Origin: Klebsiella terrigena
GTDB taxonomy: Bacteria > Pseudomonadota > Gammaproteobacteria > Enterobacterales > Enterobacteriaceae
Direction: 5' to 3'
NCBI RefSeq assembly: GCF_006539725.1
Contig: NZ_BJNO01000027.1
Coordinates: 1-64,000 of the forward strand
Length of the DNA stretch: 64,000 nt
This document shows, one piece after another, positions 63,023 to 64,000 of the stretch. The position numbers and the translations under genes are program-made. Under the pieces are notes generated by a model. That model searched no databases and was not told where the DNA came from. It worked only from the letters and a program-made list of their open reading frames with translations. How positions within the stretch are numbered: position 1 is the stretch's first letter; every line of letters begins with the position of its first letter.

Positions 63023-63054
63023 AAAAAAAAGCGGCGGAGGTTTCCCCCCGCCGC
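63023..63054 (-). terminator. Terminator of nagE
   Basis: On the minus strand a stem of about 10 bp (GCGGCGG paired with CCGCCGC, extended by GG/CC) with a short loop is followed by eight T residues. It ends nagE 27 bases after its stop. Confidence 0.9.
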
Positions 63055-63080
63055 ACAGGCATAAACTCTACTCAGGAGCC

Positions 63081-64000
63081 CTACTTGCCTTTAATCTCAT
63101 ACAGTGGCGTCTGGCCGGCGACAACTTTACCGCTCGCCTGAATCACCAGCGCGCTGTAATCGTCGCTGTTGCTGCAGACTACCGGGCTAATCATCGACCG
63201 GGCGTTCGCGTTGAGGAAGTCCAGATCCATCTCCAGAATCGGCTGACCTGCCTTCACTTCCGCGCCCTCTTCCACCAGGCGCTTGAAGCCCTGGCCGTTC
63301 AGCGCGACGGTATCAATGCCCATATGGACAACGATTTCCGCGCCGTTTTCCGTTTCCAGACAGAACGCGTGGTTGGTATTGAAGATCTTAACGATGGTAC
63401 CCGCAGCCGGGGAGACCACTATCTTATCGGTCGGTTTCACCGCCACGCCGTCACCGACGGCTTTGCTGGCGAACGCTTCGTCCGGAACCTGCTCCAGCGC
63501 CACGATATCACCGGTAATCGGCGAAACCAGCGCGGCGATGGTTTTGGCGTTAGCCACGGCCTGCGGTTTTGCAGCCGCAGCGGCGACAGGCGCGCTGTCG
63601 GTTGCAGCGGCGGTGGCGGCTACCGGGCCGCGCGCAACCACTTTTTTCATCTCATCACCGACCGACTCTGCTTTCGCACCGACGATAACCTGGATGGTTT
63701 GTTTGTTCAGCTTAACCACGCCGGAAGCGCCAAGGCGTTTACAGGCCGCATCGTTAACGCGCGCGGAATCCGCAACGGTCAGACGCAGACGGGTAATACA
63801 GGCATCAATCGCTTTCAGGTTGTCAGTCCCGCCGACGGCCGCAATGTACTGCGTAGCCAGCTGGGTCAAACCCTCTTCGGTGTTGCTGTTGGCTTCCGAA
63901 GTCACCACGTCGTCAGTTTTATCTTCACGACCCGGCGTTTTCAGGTTGAACATGCGGATAACCGCGGTGAACAGCAGGAAGTAGATGAAGAAGAACACCA
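63081..64000 (-). CDS. nagE: N-acetylglucosamine PTS permease, C-terminal part
   Basis: The 3' portion of the EIICBA permease for N-acetylglucosamine; the gene enters from beyond the right edge. About 306 residues are visible: the end of the IIC membrane domain, the IIB domain with its phosphorylated Cys in IDACITRLRLTV, an Ala-rich linker, and the IIA domain with the active His in EIVVHMGIDTVALNG. In E. coli it lies upstream of glnS in the same order and is repressed by NagC. Confidence 0.95.
   Translation of the reverse strand, partial: VFFFIYFLLFTAVIRMFNLKTPGREDKTDDVVTSEANSNTEEGLTQLATQYIAAVGGTDNLKAIDACITRLRLTVADSARVNDAACKRLGASGVVKLNKQTIQVIVGAKAESVGDEMKKVVARGPVAATAAATDSAPVAAAAAKPQAVANAKTIAALVSPITGDIVALEQVPDEAFASKAVGDGVAVKPTDKIVVSPAAGTIVKIFNTNHAFCLETENGAEIVVHMGIDTVALNGQGFKRLVEEGAEVKAGQPILEMDLDFLNANARSMISPVVCSNSDDYSALVIQASGKVVAGQTPLYEIKGK

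Overview
The window is chromosomal DNA from an enterobacterium of the Klebsiella/Raoultella group. Gene order follows the Escherichia coli 16-17 minute region: tRNA-Lys, tol-pal, cydABX, suc, sdh, gltA, nei/pxp, kdp, pgm-seqA, fldA-fur, chiPQ, glnS, nagE. Most core proteins match my memory of the E. coli sequences closely, and start sites were chosen against those families and visible ribosome binding sites. The group assignment is inferred from three accessory blocks absent from E. coli K-12 (a sugar gene cluster after gltA, pcp in the 5-oxoprolinase operon, tcuRABC after fur), from the missing mng genes beside cydA, and from ERIC/REP repeats. No rRNA or other species marker is present. 

Layout. 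1-385: tRNA-Lys(UUU), its promoter and a copied tRNA 3' end. 386-6157: cpoB, pal, tolB, tolA, tolR, tolQ and ybgC (envelope Tol-Pal system), all leftward. 6158-9712: ybgE, cydX, cydB and cydA (cytochrome bd-I), with two ERIC elements directly against the starts of ybgC and ybgE. 9713-10986: non-coding, holding a perfect FNR box for cydA and, at the far end, the SdhX small RNA and terminators of the suc operon. 10987-20922: sucDCBA and sdhBADC (TCA cycle), leftward, with large palindromes between sdhB and sucA. 20923-21573: divergent sdhC/gltA control region. 21574-22857: gltA. 

22937-32018 is an accessory carbohydrate cluster: a YhfZ-like regulator and a class I aldolase run left, and a VAO-type FAD oxidase, an FGGY kinase, a PfkB kinase, two sugar-porter MFS permeases and an RbsD/FucU-type protein run right. 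The divergent promoters share a perfect 10-bp inverted repeat. The gene content suggests uptake, oxidation, two phosphorylations and aldol cleavage of an unidentified sugar or polyol. This is the best candidate for an undescribed system here. 

32089-36669: nei, pcp, pxpA, pxpC, pxpB and ybgI, where Pcp makes pyroglutamate and PxpABC hydrolyses it. 36940-40664: dtpD peptide transporter, phr, ybgA and ybfA. 40974-48793: kdpFABCDE potassium system with its KdpE site. 48900-53926: pgm, seqA, ybfF, ybfE, fldA and fur. 54056-58960: tcuR, tcuA, tcuB and tcuC for tricarballylate use. 59013-64000: chiQ and chiP (with a ChiX target in the leader), glnS, and the 3' part of nagE, which runs off the right edge. 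No insertion sequence, prophage, rRNA or CRISPR array was seen.
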